From Candidatus Zixiibacteriota bacterium (lineage in GTDB: Bacteria > Zixibacteria > MSB-5A5 > CAIYYT01): a stretch of 6,940 nucleotides of DNA. Where the stretch lies: assembly GCA_026397575.1 (NCBI GenBank), contig JAPLUP010000036.1:1-6940 (forward strand). Reading direction: 5' to 3'. The notes below the pieces were generated by a model. That model was given only the letters and a program-made list of their open reading frames with translations. It did not search any database and had not been told where the DNA came from. This document shows positions 5,303 through 6,940 of this stretch, piece after piece (positions within the stretch are counted from its first letter, which is position 1; each line of letters begins with the position of its first letter). The translations under genes were made by a program, and so were the position numbers.

Positions 5303-6940
5303 TTATAACTTGCGGGCAATTTCGATGATCTCGTAAGTTTCGATCAAATCACCTTCCTTGATATCATCGAAGTTTTCGACCTTGATTCCGCACTCCATGC
5401 CTGCAGGAACCTCGCGCGCGTCGTCTTTGAAGCGTCGCAGTGAAGAGATTGCGCCAGAGTATATCCCGATATGGTCGCGAATGACACGAGCCATGTCGCC
5501 CTTGTGAATCATGCCGGTCTGCACGTAGCTTCCGGCAATCACGCCGATTTTGGGGACGCGGAAGGTGTTCTTGACTTCGGCGAGTCCGGTGATGTGCTCT
5601 TCCTTATCAGGTTCCAGAAGACCTTCAAGCGCCTGGCGAATGTCGTTTTCAACTTCGTAGATGATCGTATAAAGCCGGATATCGATTTTCTCTTTGGCTG
5701 CCAGTTCCCGCGCGCGTGAATCCGGGCGGACGTGGAAACCGATGATGATTGCGTTGGAAGCCGCCGCCAAGAGCACATCGGATTCGCTGATGCCGCCGAC
5801 CCCGTAATGAATTACGTTTACACGAACTTCGGAAGTGCTGATCTTCTCCAGCGTGTCGCGCAACACCTGGACGGAGCCGTCAACGTCACCCTTGATGATG
5901 ATGTGCAGATCCTTGACTTCGCCTTCCTTGATCTGATCATAGAGGTTTGCGAGTGTTACGCGCTTCAATTGACGGAAATCCTGCTCGCGGCGAATTTGCA
6001 TACGCTTGGAGGAAATCTCTCGTGCTTCGGCTTCGCTGCCAACTGCCAGGAATGAGTCACCGGCTTGTGGCACTCCCGCGAGGCCGATCACCTGCACCGG
6101 TTCGCCAGGCAAGACGTCATCAACTTTTTCACTACGATCGTTGAGCAACGCGCGAACTCTGCCGCTGTAATTGCCTGCGACAACCGGATCGCCGACTCGC
6201 AGCGTTCCGCGTTCGATGATGACGGTAGTGATTACACCACGACCTCGGTCAAGTTTCGCTTCCACCACCGTACCGCGCGCCAGTTGATCGGGATTGCTTC
6301 TCAACTCAAGCATTTCGGCTTGGAGCAGAATCATCTCTTTGAGTTTTTCAATGCCCATGCCCGTCTTGGCGGAAACTTCGACGAAAATGTTCTTCCCACC
6401 CCATTCCTCTTGCAGGAGACCACGACCGGCCAATTGCTGCTTAACAGCTTCCGGCTTGGCGCCCGGCTTGTCCATCTTGTTAATAGCGACAATGATCGGA
6501 TCACCCGCGGCGCGGGCATGATCTATCGCTTCGAGAGTCTGCGGCATGACGCCGTCGTCGGCCGCAACCACCAGCACGACAATGTCGGTAATGTGCGCGC
6601 CGCGTGCTCTCATAGCTGTGAACGCCTCGTGACCGGGGGTGTCAAGGAATGTGATGTTGCCGGTCGAGAGTTTGACCTGATACGCGCCGATGTGCTGCGT
6701 AATCAGTCCTGCTTCACCGGCGGCGATGTTCGACTTGCGAATGTAATCCAGCAGCGATGTCTTGCCGTGATCGACATGCCCCATGATCGTAACGATCGGT
6801 GCGCGCGGCTGGAGACCCTCTTCATCGATGGCTTCATCCTCTTCCTCCACACCGATCTCCTTGACTTCCTCGACTTCCAGACCATACTCAAGCGAGAGCG
6901 TGGTGATGGTGTCCATATCAAGCCGCTGATTGATCGTGAC
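5303..6940 (-). CDS. infB: Translation initiation factor IF-2, C-terminal 545 residues (5' end outside window)
   Basis: IF2 is the GTPase that delivers fMet-tRNA to the 30S subunit and promotes 70S joining. The window starts in frame just before the NQRLDMDT element that precedes the G domain; the variable N-terminal region is cut off. G-domain motifs are GHVDHGKT (54-61), switch I GLITQHIG (78-85), DTPGHEAF (100-107), NKMD (154-157) and SAKTG (190-194). Domain II follows ([16 protein letters not shown]), then domain III ([19 protein letters not shown]), and the fMet-tRNA-binding C2 domain with [25 protein letters not shown] and [14 protein letters not shown], ending EIIEIARKL. The only departure I noted is Leu79 in switch I where GGITQHIG is near-invariant; the Mg2+-binding threonine (T81) is kept. 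It is the first gene visible in the operon, 7 bases before the DUF503 gene. Confidence 0.97.
   Translation of the reverse strand, partial: VTINQRLDMDTITTLSLEYGLEVEEVKEIGVEEEDEAIDEEGLQPRAPIVTIMGHVDHGKTSLLDYIRKSNIAAGEAGLITQHIGAYQVKLSTGNITFLDTPGHEAFTAMRARGAHITDIVVLVVAADDGVMPQTLEAIDHARAAGDPIIVAINKMDKPGAKPEAVKQQLAGRGLLQEEWGGKNIFVEVSAKTGMGIEKLKEMILLQAEMLELRSNPDQLARGTVVEAKLDRGRGVITTVIIERGTLRVGDPVVAGNYSGRVRALLNDRSEKVDDVLPGEPVQVIGLAGVPQAGDSFLAVGSEAEAREISSKRMQIRREQDFRQLKRVTLANLYDQIKEGEVKDLHIIIKGDVDGSVQVLRDTLEKISTSEVRVNVIHYGVGGISESDVLLAAASNAIIIGFHVRPDSRARELAAKEKIDIRLYTIIYEVENDIRQALEGLLEPDKEEHITGLAEVKNTFRVPKIGVIAGSYVQTGMIHKGDMARVIRDHIGIYSGAISSLRRFKDDAREVPAGMECGIKVENFDDIKEGDLIETYEIIEIARKL

Noticed and set aside
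5296..5319. TTG start giving the DUF503 protein eight extra residues
   Set aside because: The extra residues have no family counterpart and overlap the infB end; the family starts at the ATG at 5295.
1..6940. CRISPR array, insertion sequence, tRNA, riboswitch, phage or defence genes
   Set aside because: I searched by eye on both strands; practically every base belongs to one of eight housekeeping genes and no repeat array, transposase, RNA gene or terminator hairpin was seen.

Overview
The window is a single, fully packed minus-strand operon of core translation and RNA-metabolism genes. Read in the direction of transcription (high to low coordinates) it runs: infB (3' part, IF2) - DUF503/ylxP-like - rbfA - DHH-family nanoRNase/pAp phosphatase (nrnA-like) - truB - ribF - rpsO - pnp (5' part, PNPase). 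Both ends are cut by the window: infB lacks its N-terminal region and pnp lacks its KH and S1 domains. No gap between genes exceeds 22 bases, and there is no RNA gene, mobile element, CRISPR array, repeat or clear terminator. I saw no promoter; the operon's main promoter must lie upstream of infB, outside the window.

The order infB-ylxP-rbfA-(nrnA)-truB-ribF-rpsO-pnp is the classic bacterial nusA/infB cluster, so the chromosome is that of an ordinary free-living-type bacterium. Base composition is moderately GC-rich and looks even throughout. Protein variants do not resemble Escherichia or Bacillus closely. A little-sampled phylum (for example in or near the FCB superphylum) is possible, but this is a guess; the sequence alone does not settle it.

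Layout: 6940-5303 infB; 5295-5014 DUF503; 5014-4643 rbfA; 4671-3688 nrnA-like; 3691-2747 truB; 2747-1827 ribF; 1814-1545 rpsO; 1522-1 pnp. Four junctions overlap (TAATG, a 29-base overlap, ATGA, TGATG), which points to translational coupling. Together the genes cover initiation (IF2), 30S maturation (RbfA, S15), tRNA U55 pseudouridylation (TruB), flavin cofactor synthesis (RibF) and RNA turnover (PNPase for long RNA, NrnA for the shortest oligonucleotides).

Nothing here is an unknown system. The most notable signal is inside pnp: the reading frame is intact, but by comparison with known PNPases about 50 residues of the first RNase PH domain are missing at a clean junction near base 1060. A smaller loss of a conserved kinase-domain loop is seen in ribF, and single-residue departures from near-invariant motifs occur in the NrnA-like protein and in IF2. 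These may be real lineage features or sequence/assembly errors.
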